From FEB-25 sp963822175 (GTDB lineage: Bacteria > Chloroflexota > Anaerolineae > Anaerolineales > UBA4823), in assembly GCA_963822175.1 (NCBI GenBank), contig CAWGGJ010000008.1, positions 620,001 through 684,000 of the forward strand: 64,000 bases of DNA, in the 5' to 3' direction. This document shows, piece after piece, positions 8,178 through 17,593 of this stretch (position 1 is the first letter of the stretch; each line of letters begins with the position of its first letter). The notes under the pieces were generated by a model. That model made no database searches and was not told the DNA's origin. It saw only the letters and a list, made by a program, of their open reading frames with translations. The translations under genes and the position numbers were made by a program.

Positions 8178-10358
8178 TCATCTGTTAACCAGCGGTAGAT
8201 TGATTATATTGGTTGCTGCAAGACCAGAGGGTAGATCAAAAATTGGATAAGAGCCTTCCTGTGACCGGACATCGAAATCATGATCAAGAATTAACCTGAC
8301 AGCTGCTCCTGGATTGACACTTGCGGTGACCGTATAAAAACCTTCATTAGCTAAGCCCGTAGAAAGAATAAAATTGAAACTTCCAGATGTATCTGATGGA
8401 ATCGTTCCTACCATATATCCATTGACCATCAAATCTACATTCACATCCGGTGGGAATTGAGTCCCGGTGATGGTAAAAAAGCTACCTGGGGCTCCAGTTG
8501 AATAATTTATGATCAACTGTGGTGAATAAGTATAATGCAGGATAAAACCCGTCTGACCAACAGCCCAGAGCTCATAAGGCGTTGCATAAGCCACAGAATA
8601 TATGGTTTGCGAAGACGGAGAATTTACCTGAGTCCAGCTTGCACCATCCCAATGTAAGATTACTTCTCCTACCGCCCAACCATCGGTTGCGGAAATAAAC
8701 TTAACATCGAGAAGACCAGCTGATGTTGGGCTCGAAAATGAGGACCAGGACATTCCATCCCAATGCAGAATAGTCCCATTACCGCCAACGATCCACCCAT
8801 TCGTCTCATCGATCATCTCTATTGCAGTTAGACTTTCCGATGTCGGACTTGAAACGATTTGCCAGTTACTACCCTGCCATTGGGCGATTAATCCATCGCC
8901 TCCAACCAGCCAACCGTTCGTGGAAGAGAGCATGGAGACATCATACGGCAAAGTCGTGGTGGTGGGTAATGTAACTGTGATCCACTCGCTATTATCATAA
9001 TGGGTAATGACCCCACGTATCTGGTAACCATGATCCGGGTCATTACCAGTACCTACCGCCCAGGCTTCATCATAGGAGACAATATCCACACTATCCAGGT
9101 CGATGGGTGTGGGGCTGCTGACAGAGGTCCAGGTGGTTCCATCCCACTTATTAATATCTCCCCATACTCCCACCGACCAGCCGATCGTACCCTCCGGTCC
9201 GGAATAAAAATCCAGGCCATAGGTATCCATCATATTCTTGATCTTCCAATTGATGCCGTTCCAATGGAATGCATCACCTGGTGCGACAGGCCACGCAGAA
9301 CCACCGATCCAACCATCCGATGGTGAAAGCATTTCAATAGCATGCAATCGCTTGGTGTAAGGTTCATTGACCGGAATCCAACTCGAATCGTTCCAATGGG
9401 TGATAAATGCACTATCTCCGACCACCCAGGCATCTGAGCCATTGGTGCCAGGGGTGACTGTAATCCCCGAATATTCAATACTGTCAAAATTATATTCACC
9501 TATGAACCAGTCAGATCCGTTCCAATGCCAGATGACATTGGCACCGTTGTCAAAACCGATCGACCAAATGTCATCGACAGATGCTGCATCAATCTCCCAA
9601 ACCGATGATATGGGACTGGCAGAATTGACCGGGACAATAGACCAGGCACTGCCATCCCAGTGAAGAAAAGTACCACCATCTCCAACAATCCAACCATCTG
9701 TACTGGAGATCATGGTCAAATCGTACAGGTAATCAGCAGTTGGCGTGTTAAATGTTTGCCATTCACTACCATTCCATCGAAGGATTGATCCATTGTAGCC
9801 AACAGCCCAACCGTCTGTACCATTGCTTCCGGGAACCATGGCAATTGCACGGCTGTAGTTATTCGGAGTGGTAACCTGGCTCCACTCAATTCCATTCCAG
9901 TGGAATATTTTCCATCCAGCTACCCAGACATTATCTGCTGACACAATGGATAACGATAATAGGTTGCTCGTAGTCGGGAATGATATGGGTGACCAGGTCG
10001 TACCGTTCCAACGCAGAACTGTACCTGTACTCCCTACTGCCCATCCATCACTTGCGTTCCGCATCTGGACTGCATTCAGATTTTCTGCTGTTGGACTGGT
10101 AATCATTGTCCATTTCTGTCCATCCCAATGCAGGATTGAGCCATTCTCCCCAACAGCCCAGCCATTTTGTTTTGAAGTCATACTGACAGAATATAATGAA
10201 AAATTGTGGCATGGGTCGATCGTACCATCATCCCAACAGGTCCAATTCCCGAGAGAACTCATATTTTCCTGGTCGGATGCTGTTCCAATCGATACCAAAC
10301 CCATGCAGACAACAATGACAAGTAGTGTAACGATCAACCAAGTTTTATTCCGTTTCAT
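8178..10358 (-). CDS. Secreted repeat protein, predicted beta-propeller, with C-terminal IPT-like domain
   Basis: No specific function can be assigned. The 726-residue product has a signal peptide (positively charged start, hydrophobic core at about residues 8-25, then SIGTASDQ). Residues about 40-610 contain some 14 imperfect repeats of roughly 40 residues built around W-x-V-G followed by a H-W-(D/N)-G strand and a S-P-T turn (for example DGWAVGSTGTVLRWNG). Such tryptophan-rich repeats resemble YCF48/HCF136-like or sialidase-type propellers. A final domain (about 625-700) with GAPGSFFTITGTQFPPD resembles an IPT/TIG Ig-like fold. It is a single-gene unit with its own terminator. It is probably exported and involved in binding or structure; repeat count and fold are read by eye. 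Confidence 0.75.
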   Translation of the reverse strand: MKRNKTWLIVTLLVIVVCMGLVSIGTASDQENMSSLGNWTCWDDGTIDPCHNFSLYSVSMTSKQNGWAVGENGSILHWDGQKWTMITSPTAENLNAVQMRNASDGWAVGSTGTVLRWNGTTWSPISFPTTSNLLSLSIVSADNVWVAGWKIFHWNGIEWSQVTTPNNYSRAIAMVPGSNGTDGWAVGYNGSILRWNGSEWQTFNTPTADYLYDLTMISSTDGWIVGDGGTFLHWDGSAWSIVPVNSASPISSVWEIDAASVDDIWSIGFDNGANVIWHWNGSDWFIGEYNFDSIEYSGITVTPGTNGSDAWVVGDSAFITHWNDSSWIPVNEPYTKRLHAIEMLSPSDGWIGGSAWPVAPGDAFHWNGINWKIKNMMDTYGLDFYSGPEGTIGWSVGVWGDINKWDGTTWTSVSSPTPIDLDSVDIVSYDEAWAVGTGNDPDHGYQIRGVITHYDNSEWITVTLPTTTTLPYDVSMLSSTNGWLVGGDGLIAQWQGSNWQIVSSPTSESLTAIEMIDETNGWIVGGNGTILHWDGMSWSSFSSPTSAGLLDVKFISATDGWAVGEVILHWDGASWTQVNSPSSQTIYSVAYATPYELWAVGQTGFILHYTYSPQLIINYSTGAPGSFFTITGTQFPPDVNVDLMVNGYMVGTIPSDTSGSFNFILSTGLANEGFYTVTASVNPGAAVRLILDHDFDVRSQEGSYPIFDLPSGLAATNIINLPLVNR

Positions 10359-10659
10359 TACTCCCTTTCCTTTCGCTTGTTTTGGTTGTTTGGGAAACCT
10401 GAAATATTTTATTTTCTATTTCTAACAAGATAGTGAATGCTACCAACCCGATTCCTATTAGCTATTCATCAATAACTACAGACCTGTCAATAATATTTTC
10501 GAGTTGAGTTTGATTATTTATTGAAATTATATAATAGTTTTGGATTTCTTGGATGATCATGGTAAAAAATAAGATTCCAAATATATTTTGAGCTGGTTCA
10601 CCGGTAGATTTGGTAACATCCATACCCGGGTAGTCGCATTCATCTGATAGAATTCAACC
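10359..10659. other. Divergent intergenic region, 301 bases
   Basis: AT-rich gap between the divergent secreted-repeat gene and era. On the minus strand a perfect TTGACA at 10490-10485 is followed 17 bases later by the weak GAATAG (10467-10462), a possible promoter for the repeat protein. On the plus strand TATAAT at 10530-10535 could serve era, but no convincing -35 box stands at 16-18 bases. No small open reading frame with a good ribosome binding site and no strong hairpin were found. Confidence 0.4.
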
Positions 10660-11566
10660 ATGATGAATGATGACGCATTATACAAGGCAGGATTCGTTGC
10701 AGTAATGGGTAAACCTAATGTTGGTAAATCCACCCTGATCAATGCCCTGATCGGGCAAAAGGTTGCCGCTGTATCCCCACGCCCGCAAACCACGCGCAGG
10801 CGGCAGGAAGGTATTTTAACCACCGAGAGTTTTCAAATCATTTTTATTGATACACCCGGTGTACACCAGCCACACAGCAAGTTGGGTGAGAGTATGAACG
10901 TCGAGGGCGCGTTCTGCCCTGGAACATTGTGACCTGGTCCTGTTCATGGTGGACGGTAGCCAGATGCCCTCCGAGGAAGATAGGATTTTAGGTCGGATGC
11001 TCCATTCCATGGTGCGTCCTGAAACAATCCTTTTAGTTTTCAATAAAATTGACCTGGTAAGGAACGATCAGATCAATGATATCCAATCAGCTTACCAAGG
11101 GATTATCCCCGCTGGAGATAATATTTTGATCTCCGCCACCCGTGGAGACAACCGGGAAGAACTTCTCCAAAAGATCGTCGGCTACTTACCAATCGGTGAG
11201 CAATTCTATCCAGAAGACCAGGTCACCGACCTGTATGAACGTGATATTGCAGCAGACCTGATCCGAGAAGCGTGCCTGAATCACCTGCGCTATGAAGTAC
11301 CACATGGTGTGGTTGTTCGGATCGATGAATATACCGAGCGCAACGAGCAGGGTGTTTATATCGAAGCGACGATATTCGTGGAGCGTGAATCCCATAAGGG
11401 AATCGTGATCGGCCAGAATGGCCAGATGCTCAAGAAGATCGGGATGGCTGCCCGGAAAGAAATCGAATCTATGAATGGGAAAAAGGTTTACCTCCAGTTA
11501 CGGGTGAAAGTAAGGAAAAATTGGCGTGATGATGAGAAGATGGTTAAACAAATGTTTACTTCATAG
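10660..11566 (+). CDS. era: GTPase Era (one single-base frameshift)
   Basis: Era is a cytoplasmic GTPase with a C-terminal KH domain that binds 16S rRNA during 30S assembly. The G1 motif GKPNVGKST, switch region RPQTTRRR, DTPG and NKID are visible, followed by a KH domain with IVIGQNGQMLKKIG. The reading frame breaks after MNVE near residue 82: a GGG run at 10905-10907 has one G too many. Removing it joins VE to ARSALEHCDLVLFMVDGS and restores the family sequence without loss. Because era is normally essential and the lesion is one base in a homopolymer, a sequencing error is more likely than gene loss. The downstream YhhN-family gene follows by 15 bases. Confidence 0.9.
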
Positions 11567-11581
11567 GTGCGGAGGCTGGTC

Positions 11582-12253
11582 ATGACTTATTACCCGCTTA
11601 TCATTGTTTTTGTTTTGGCTGCATTGAATTGGATTGCGGTCTACAAAAGATCAAAGACCCTGGAATATATATTTAAACCAGCGACCATGCTTGCACTCCT
11701 TTATTGGATATGGCAGAGTGGGGGCTTCGGGGGGTCGATGCTGTGGTTCACGATCGGAGTTGTTTTCTGCCTGGCAGGGGATATATTCCTGATGATCCCA
11801 CGTGATTTATTTATCTTTGGCTTGATATCGTTCCTGCTCGGACATATCGCATACATTATTGGATTGAATGACCAGCCGCCATATTTCAATATGTGGGGTG
11901 CAGCCCTGATCGTCTTGCTGGGAATATATATGTGGTGGCTGTATCCGAAGTTGGTAGCAGGTTTAAATTCCAAGGGCAAGGGTATGTTACGGATACCAGT
12001 CTTGATCTATGCTTTGGTGATCAGCATGATGGTTTATTCTGCAGGTATGACCTGGACAAGGTCTGGATGGCAGGTGCAGGCAGCATTGGCTGTAAGCCTC
12101 GGGGCGGTCTTATTTTTCATCTCTGATTCAATACTGGCATGGGATAGGTTTATAAACCCCTTACCTGATGCAAGGTTGAAGACAATGGTGACGTATCACC
12201 TTGGTCAGATAGGGATCATTCTTGGAGCGATTTTGCATATTTCCTTAAAATAA
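11582..12253 (+). CDS. YhhN/TMEM86-family membrane protein (lysoplasmalogenase-like)
   Basis: A polytopic membrane protein of 223 residues with about seven to eight hydrophobic segments. It matches the YhhN/TMEM86 pattern, including GDIFLMIPRDLFIFGLISFL near residue 70 and a late ISDSILAWDRF motif; conserved Asp residues in such motifs are thought to be catalytic in lysoplasmalogenases. The ATG at 11582 is chosen over the GTG at 11567 because GGAGG lies six bases before the ATG and would be inside the coding region otherwise. It is probably co-transcribed with era. Hydrolysis of vinyl-ether lysolipids is known for some family members, but this substrate is unproven here. Confidence 0.75.
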   Translation: MTYYPLIIVFVLAALNWIAVYKRSKTLEYIFKPATMLALLYWIWQSGGFGGSMLWFTIGVVFCLAGDIFLMIPRDLFIFGLISFLLGHIAYIIGLNDQPPYFNMWGAALIVLLGIYMWWLYPKLVAGLNSKGKGMLRIPVLIYALVISMMVYSAGMTWTRSGWQVQAALAVSLGAVLFFISDSILAWDRFINPLPDARLKTMVTYHLGQIGIILGAILHISLK

Positions 12254-12283
12254 AGAGCTGTGGAACGATTGATTTACAGCTCT
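12254..12283 (+). terminator. Probable terminator after the era/YhhN pair
   Basis: An 8-bp perfect inverted repeat (AGAGCTGT / ACAGCTCT, 14-base loop) starts at the YhhN stop codon and is followed by GTTATCAATAATAATTC, only moderately T-rich. It lies between convergent genes and could work in both directions. Confidence 0.5.
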
Positions 12284-12331
12284 GTTATCAATAATAATTC
12301 AGGATACTCTTTTTAAATAATAATATATTAC

Positions 12332-13315
12332 TTAACCAGGCAAGGCTTCTGTCGGGTTTTCATCCGGCAGTATGGGGGTAGTGGTTGATATATTTCTCCC
12401 AAATTGTGTAAGTAAAACTGCTCCCAGGCCAACAAAACCAACAAGTGCCTTTGGAATCCATCCCACGCAGGGGATGATGGCTTCTAAACCGCTAAGAACG
12501 ACCATTAATAAAAGCGTGCCCAATCCAGCTGAGATGGCAGGGTGCCATTCTTGCTTGAAGATCAAACCCACCCGTTTGCCAACCTCGAGCCCCAGGGCAA
12601 CCAGACCGAATGCCCATGCCACTGCAAGGATAAATGCGCCGATAAGTGCAGCCGGGATCAGGCAAATTGTAATCACCAACAGGATGAGAACCATTGGTGC
12701 AATGATCATGGTCAAAAGACCTAACCCACCTGCAATTAGAGGTTGTGATAATGCTGTCTGGGAGGTCCGTTCCAGGTGGGATGGGATGAACATGGCGATA
12801 ACCATGGCGATTAGTGTCCAAACAAAGAGGCGGAGGAAAAAACCACCAATTTTCAGGATGGGATTAAAATTTCCAATCGGATTGGTGATGCGCATACCAC
12901 CGGGAAGGACAAGAAGTGGAAAGTTCTCCCCTGTGTGGATTTCGCCATTTATCTGGGCACCTGGGTCACGATTGACTGTAGCACCAGCGGATATAAGATC
13001 CCCAGTCAGGACAAAAGTGCTTGCCAGATTCACCGTTCCTCCTAGGACGACTAAGTCACCATTCACCTGTCCAGCGGCATTTAAATTACCACCGAGGAGG
13101 ATAACAGTGCCATTAATAATGGAACCAGCCATCAGAGTGGCATTCCCCCCCATGATGAACAAGTCATCATTCAAGGTTCTGCCACTTTCCAGGGTATAAC
13201 TGTTCCCAATGACAACATCGTAAGGGGAAGCAGCATATGCCGTAAATGGTACCAGTCCAAGGATTAGAATCGACAATAATATAGCAGAAAATATTTTTAT
13301 TCCTAAAGTTTTCAT
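12332..13315 (-). CDS. Exported bactofilin-like repeat membrane protein
   Basis: A 327-residue protein with a signal peptide (cut probably after AYA near residue 28). A beta-helix-like stretch at about residues 35-130 consists of short repeats (GGNATLMAGSIINGTVILLGG, split here as GGNATLMAGS then IINGTVILLGG) like bactofilin/polymer-forming domains. Four to five membrane segments follow (about 155-300). The ATG at 13315 has GGAGG seven bases upstream and overlaps the stop of the anti-sigma gene by the ATGA tetranucleotide, so translation is coupled. As the last gene of a sigma/anti-sigma operon it is likely an envelope-stress effector; that role is inference. Confidence 0.7.
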   Translation of the reverse strand: MKTLGIKIFSAILLSILILGLVPFTAYAASPYDVVIGNSYTLESGRTLNDDLFIMGGNATLMAGSIINGTVILLGGNLNAAGQVNGDLVVLGGTVNLASTFVLTGDLISAGATVNRDPGAQINGEIHTGENFPLLVLPGGMRITNPIGNFNPILKIGGFFLRLFVWTLIAMVIAMFIPSHLERTSQTALSQPLIAGGLGLLTMIIAPMVLILLVITICLIPAALIGAFILAVAWAFGLVALGLEVGKRVGLIFKQEWHPAISAGLGTLLLMVVLSGLEAIIPCVGWIPKALVGFVGLGAVLLTQFGRNISTTTPILPDENPTEALPG

Positions 13316-13860
13316 ATTTGCCTCCGAACCATTCTAAGCTTTCTATAGGTCGCCAACCAAAGAACACTCATGAAACTAGCCATTCCAACCAGAAAAAAAG
13401 CGCCGATGAATGAGTAGATTGACAAGTGACCGGGTATGGAGTTAAAGATGTCTTGAATGGTAAAGTAAATGGATACAATGTTGATCAGGTATAAAAACCA
13501 TGTCGTTAAGAAAGGACCTGGTGCTTGTAAGAATGACCATAGTTGTGTTGCTATTAATCCCAGTAAAAATGCAATAATAAACCCAGTAAATCCAATAGTC
13601 AGCCATCCCCGCTGTTTTTGTTTTCGCAGCCGATAGGCAGCAAAATTTGCCTGCCAACGTGTTGAAAAACCCGGTGCTGGTCTGACTTGCGGAACTTTAT
13701 TAAACTCCATCTCAACTTCCAACCAGGCAGCTTCGATTCTGCTGCAAGATTCACAGGTTAGTATATGATCCAGGAGCGCTTGTGATTGGTCAGCAGTTAA
13801 TATCTCTTCGGAGAGCAACCAATCTCTAAAAGGCTGGTGATTTATTGGTTTTCCTTTCAA
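13312..13860 (-). CDS. Zinc-finger anti-sigma factor with two membrane segments
   Basis: A 182-residue protein with the anti-sigma zinc-binding pattern H-x3-C-x2-C (HILTCESC, about residues 32-39) in its cytoplasmic N-terminal part. Two hydrophobic segments follow near residues 85-105 and 115-165. It would hold the ECF sigma factor encoded directly upstream, whose stop codon lies 35 bases inside this gene. The start is a TTG at 13860 without a clear ribosome binding site, so translational coupling from the sigma gene is likely. The family assignment is firm; the inducing signal is unknown. Confidence 0.75.
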   Translation of the reverse strand: MKGKPINHQPFRDWLLSEEILTADQSQALLDHILTCESCSRIEAAWLEVEMEFNKVPQVRPAPGFSTRWQANFAAYRLRKQKQRGWLTIGFTGFIIAFLLGLIATQLWSFLQAPGPFLTTWFLYLINIVSIYFTIQDIFNSIPGHLSIYSFIGAFFLVGMASFMSVLWLATYRKLRMVRRQI

Positions 13861-14413
13861 TAGTATATGCTCTTTGTTCCTGCCAGATATGTGCCAGTGT
13901 ATGCCTTGCCCTGTGCAATCTGCTCTTGACTGCGCTGACTGAGAGTGAAAGACTTTGTGCTATCTCTTCGTAGGAAAAATCATACCAATAATACATGATC
14001 ACTGCTGCCCGATCGGGTGGGTTGAGGGATCTAAGCAGGGTTTGCACGTTTTTTTGATTCTCCATCAAGTAAAATGATGCTTCGGGGCCTGGAGCGCTAT
14101 CTGGTGGATCGATATAAGGTAACTCATCCATAGATACTACGTTCATTCTTCGCTTCCGTAGCTGATCGATGCAATGGTGAGCAGCAATGGATAACAGCCA
14201 GGTTGAAAATGGTCGATCATGATCATAGTGTTTTATGTTCCTGTACACTCTCAGGAAGGTTTCCTGAGATGCGTCTTCAGCTTCATTTGCATTTCCCAAC
14301 ATTCGATAACACAGGTTATACACTGGTCTCTGGTATATCTCTACCAGCTGGGTGAATGCCTCCTGGCTGCCTTTTTGAACCTGGTCGAGCATTTCAGGCC
14401 CTAGGTTGTTCAC
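13826..14413 (-). CDS. ECF-type RNA polymerase sigma factor
   Basis: A 195-residue group 4 sigma factor. Region 2 includes YNLCYRMLGNANEAEDASQE and FSTWLLSIAAHHCIDQLRKR (about residues 30-90); region 4 contains the helix-turn-helix DFSYEEIAQSLSLSVSAVKS near residues 150-170. It heads the operon sigma - zinc-finger anti-sigma - bactofilin-like membrane protein. It is similar in layout to the second ECF sigma gene at 32347-32970. Autoregulation is usual for such operons, but no consensus can be assigned here. Confidence 0.9.
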   Translation of the reverse strand: MNNLGPEMLDQVQKGSQEAFTQLVEIYQRPVYNLCYRMLGNANEAEDASQETFLRVYRNIKHYDHDRPFSTWLLSIAAHHCIDQLRKRRMNVVSMDELPYIDPPDSAPGPEASFYLMENQKNVQTLLRSLNPPDRAAVIMYYWYDFSYEEIAQSLSLSVSAVKSRLHRARHTLAHIWQEQRAYTIERKTNKSPAF

Positions 14414-14543
14414 AGATTTGCTCCTGTATGGTTATCTGATCCAGTATACGTAATATTCTCCGACAGGTTGCATGTATACAGGTTAATATGAATCTCGATA
14501 TATTATTTGACCATACCCTTGCCACACAGGTACTTATATTATC

Positions 14544-15440
14544 TTAGGTACTTACGTTTTTATGTAAAGGCTTGAATCCTTCTCCCAAAACTTCATGTGC
14601 CTGACCGATGACGATAAATGCATTTTTATCGGCTGCATGCACGAGGCTCTTAAGGATGTTTACTTCAGAGCGGGTAATGACACAGTACAGCATGGTTCGT
14701 TCACTGCCAGTAAATGCTCCTGTAGCATTGATGGCAGTAACTCCACGTTCCAGGTCGACCAGGATCGACTGGGAAACCTGGTCGGGATTGGAGGTGATGA
14801 TAAATGCAGTGCGAGTTACGTTGGGTCCCTCCGTGGTAATCTCAGCAGCGATTCCACTGATAAACAACATAATAATGGAATATAAAGCATTTGACCAGCT
14901 ATAAGTCAGGCCTCCCAATAATATGATCACTGAATCGGTGATCAGGTAGCTTTGGGAGATCGGAATACTGCGCCAGTTGGTGATGATGCGAACCAGGATA
15001 TCCGTCCCTCCGCTGGTTCCTTGCCCACGGTATACCAGTCCATAACCAGTCCCAATGATCATACCCCCATAAAGGGTGTTCAATACCAGGTCGGATGAAA
15101 TTCCCTGTTCAGGTAAAAATAAAGCAAGAATATCGGTAAAAAACGAGACCGTTATTACTGCATATGCAGTGCGTAGGGCAAAACGCTTACCGCCCAGGTG
15201 ACGCCATCCGATAATCAAAAGGGGGATATTACCGATCAGAATCATCACCCCGATGGGAAAGCCGGTATAAAAGTTAATTAACTGAGCCAGGCCTCCAATC
15301 CCACCGCTTACCAGATGACCTGGCACTAGGAACATGCGGATGGCAAAAGCCTGTAGAAAGGTACCGATTGTAATAAGAACGTAATCGCGCCCGGAAGACC
15401 AGGAAAACCGCTTAATCCAGGATGGCATTTCTATATTCAT
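14544..15440 (-). CDS. YitT-family membrane protein
   Basis: A 298-residue membrane protein with five or six hydrophobic helices in the first 190 residues (starting near LITIGTFLQAFAIRMFLVPG). A C-terminal soluble DUF2179 domain follows, containing LERGVTAINATGAFTGSERT and the segment ITRSEVNILKSLVHAADKNA. This is the standard YitT/DUF161-DUF2179 architecture and length. The transport function of the family is not known. Its ATG overlaps the stop of the upstream dehydrogenase gene by four bases, so both are translated together. No functional link between them is obvious. Confidence 0.85.
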   Translation of the reverse strand: MNIEMPSWIKRFSWSSGRDYVLITIGTFLQAFAIRMFLVPGHLVSGGIGGLAQLINFYTGFPIGVMILIGNIPLLIIGWRHLGGKRFALRTAYAVITVSFFTDILALFLPEQGISSDLVLNTLYGGMIIGTGYGLVYRGQGTSGGTDILVRIITNWRSIPISQSYLITDSVIILLGGLTYSWSNALYSIIMLFISGIAAEITTEGPNVTRTAFIITSNPDQVSQSILVDLERGVTAINATGAFTGSERTMLYCVITRSEVNILKSLVHAADKNAFIVIGQAHEVLGEGFKPLHKNVST

Positions 15441-16333
15441 TCGAGCAGGTTTGAATTTGCGAGTGTTTCGATGACTCCCAAAACAGCAGAGTTATCCAGC
15501 TCACCCATGCCCATTTCAAGCATCGAATTGAACAATTGGGCATCCACTGCCGCGGAGGGTAATGGAATCCCATATTGACGGGCAGTCTCAAGGATGATAT
15601 TCAGGTCTTTAGCTTGCATATGGGCTTTAAAACCTGGGCTACGATTGCCTGAAAATAGTCTCGGTGGTTTAACATCAAGCGTCCAACATTGTGCTGCCCC
15701 ACCTTTGATTGCCTCCACGACTTTTAGAGGGTCAGCGCCTGCTTTTTTTGCAAAGATCAACAATTCAGCCATTGCCACCATTTGAGCTGCCACCATGATC
15801 TGGTTGGCAGCTTTGGCAATCTGACCCGCCCCTGAATCACCAACATATGTGATCGTCTTACCAATAGCAGCAAATACAGGACGAACTACATCCAATGCTG
15901 CTGCTGGTCCACCGACCATGATGGCCAGTGTACCCTGACGGGCACCGATATCACCTCCACTTACAGGTGCATCCAGGCATTGCACACCCTCCTTACCGAG
16001 CACGTCAGCGATATGACGGGCTGTGGCTGGTTTGATGGTTGAATTGTCAACAAAGATCAATCTTGCGTGAGCACCTTCGAGGATCCCATTGTTTCCAAGT
16101 GCGACCAGCTCAACATCAGGAGAATCGGGCAAATTCGTGAAGACAACATCGACCTGACTGGCAACTTCTGCAGGTGAGGCTGCCGCACTTGCCCCTTCAG
16201 AGACCAGCTCCGCTACGGCAGTCCTGCTGCGGTTGTGTACCACAAGAGGAAATCCAGCTTTTAGGATATTCCGGGCAATCGATTTACCCATCAATCCCAA
16301 TCCAATATAGCCTACTTTTGTTGAGGGCGACAT
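15437..16333 (-). CDS. NAD(P)-dependent beta-hydroxyacid dehydrogenase (3-hydroxyisobutyrate/tartronate semialdehyde type)
   Basis: Oxidoreductase of the 6-phosphogluconate dehydrogenase superfamily, 298 residues. It has the N-terminal dinucleotide-binding motif GYIGLGLMGKS (residues about 8-18), the substrate-binding signature DAPVSGGDIGARQGTLAIMV near residue 120, and the catalytic lysine region GAGQIAKAANQIM near residue 170. The ATG at 16333 is preferred because AAGGAG lies six bases upstream; an open frame extends further to 16420 but overlaps the preceding gene and carries no conserved sequence. Substrate cannot be told from sequence alone. Confidence 0.85.
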   Translation of the reverse strand: MSPSTKVGYIGLGLMGKSIARNILKAGFPLVVHNRSRTAVAELVSEGASAAASPAEVASQVDVVFTNLPDSPDVELVALGNNGILEGAHARLIFVDNSTIKPATARHIADVLGKEGVQCLDAPVSGGDIGARQGTLAIMVGGPAAALDVVRPVFAAIGKTITYVGDSGAGQIAKAANQIMVAAQMVAMAELLIFAKKAGADPLKVVEAIKGGAAQCWTLDVKPPRLFSGNRSPGFKAHMQAKDLNIILETARQYGIPLPSAAVDAQLFNSMLEMGMGELDNSAVLGVIETLANSNLLE

Positions 16334-16359
16334 CCAGACTCCTTGTAAGCAGTTTATAC

Positions 16360-17535
16360 TTAGGGTGATGTTTGAAATTTTTTTACTATCGGACCATCTT
16401 TTGTATCCGTTATTTCCCATCCAAGTTTCTCTATCTGTATGCGTAATCTGTCAGCATCGATCCAGTTCCTATTAGAGCGGGCTTCATCACGGGCCTGAAT
16501 GAGATGCATTACTTCATCAGATGGGGAATCAGGAACTTCGTATTTTAAAGGACTAATTGCTTGTATTGCTTTTTGCCAGATGGTATGTGGCAAATTCGCC
16601 TCAGGATGATAAGCGTGAAAAGGACCTATTTCAGCCATGGGAAAGCTCTGTCCGTCCTTATATTTGTGAACATGACCACCACGCTGTTCAGCTATTTGTT
16701 TAAGGTTAATGTCATGAGTAGATAGATTCAAGTTTTTATTTGAAGGATCTAGACTATCCGGATGGGAGTGTTTATGACCTGTATGCAGAAGGGTGATATA
16801 ACCCAAGCCAGCGACATGGCATTCACACCTGGATGGGTTCATTATCAGTGCGGTTTTTTCATCTAAGCCAATTATGGTCGTTTCTTCTGGGAGCATGCTC
16901 ATTAGCCTAGAAAAACGTTCCTGGCCCATAAAACAACGGCTGGTATCCAACTCTGCGCCTCCCTCATTATTATTCCAATGAGGAATAAATACCAACTCCA
17001 TCCCATATAACCTGAAAAAGTTCAAACCTTCATTCCAATGTAAATCTTCACCAACTTTATATATTTCATATACAGGTAGAGCACAGGCACTGAAAGCGAT
17101 AGTAGCTGCGCTGGCAAGTGCAAGGGCTGCACCTAGGCGATGGCGCGCAACCAGGTAATACCAGGCAAGGCTATCCCGAAGCTGTCGTATCGCATAGGAC
17201 GGGCTACCCGGGCCCATAAAGATCATATCCGCTTGAAGTAAGGGATCTACAATTTGGGGTTCATCCGGGCTGTAAGGTGTTCCCCGTTTTCGTGCTGCGA
17301 TAATTTCTACTTGTGGGGAGAAATTTTGTAATCGATGGTTAAAAAAATCCTCTACACGACCGATGACCTGTGGTGAATTCAACTCAAAACCAGCAGGTGT
17401 TTCCAATAAGGCAATCCTGGGTGAATTGGGAAGTGAGCGAAAGACATGCTCGAAGATCTTACGCCCTGTAGGGGAAGTTTCTCCTGAGCCAAATAGAATG
17501 ATCAAACCTGGTTCTGGAAGAATTTGGTCATCCAT
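16360..17535 (-). CDS. S51-type (cyanophycinase-like/GATase1-like) protein with CysRS-like C-terminal module
   Basis: A 391-residue cytoplasmic protein in two parts. Residues about 10-230 resemble class I glutamine-amidotransferase-like or peptidase S51/cyanophycinase folds: the strand-turn LIILFGSGETSPTG, MGPGSPSYAIRQL and a possible nucleophile elbow AFSACALPVYE (a Ser, where the family has GxSAG). Residues about 345-391 (QARDEARSNRNWIDADRLR followed by a short IEKLGWEITDTKDG tail) closely resemble the C-terminal helical tail of cysteinyl-tRNA synthetase. No true CysRS catalytic domain is present. Substrate is unknown; peptide or cyanophycin hydrolysis is only a family-level guess. Confidence 0.7.
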   Translation of the reverse strand: MDDQILPEPGLIILFGSGETSPTGRKIFEHVFRSLPNSPRIALLETPAGFELNSPQVIGRVEDFFNHRLQNFSPQVEIIAARKRGTPYSPDEPQIVDPLLQADMIFMGPGSPSYAIRQLRDSLAWYYLVARHRLGAALALASAATIAFSACALPVYEIYKVGEDLHWNEGLNFFRLYGMELVFIPHWNNNEGGAELDTSRCFMGQERFSRLMSMLPEETTIIGLDEKTALIMNPSRCECHVAGLGYITLLHTGHKHSHPDSLDPSNKNLNLSTHDINLKQIAEQRGGHVHKYKDGQSFPMAEIGPFHAYHPEANLPHTIWQKAIQAISPLKYEVPDSPSDEVMHLIQARDEARSNRNWIDADRLRIQIEKLGWEITDTKDGPIVKKFQTSP

Positions 17536-17593
17536 ATATTCAATCCATTGACAAATAAAGTCTCTTCATCCTGTGATCAAAACACTCTTCTTC

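Noticed and set aside
10660..11566. Selenocysteine or programmed frameshift in era, recN, yidC, amidohydrolase and the Cas4-like gene
   Set aside because: Each needs a change of frame by one base, mostly in a short homopolymer, not UGA readthrough. Sequencing error is simpler.
12372..13199. Long plus-strand open frame of 275 residues opposite the bactofilin-like gene
   Set aside because: It is the complement of a clear membrane protein gene, has Arg/Pro/Thr-rich shadow composition, and has no ribosome binding site.
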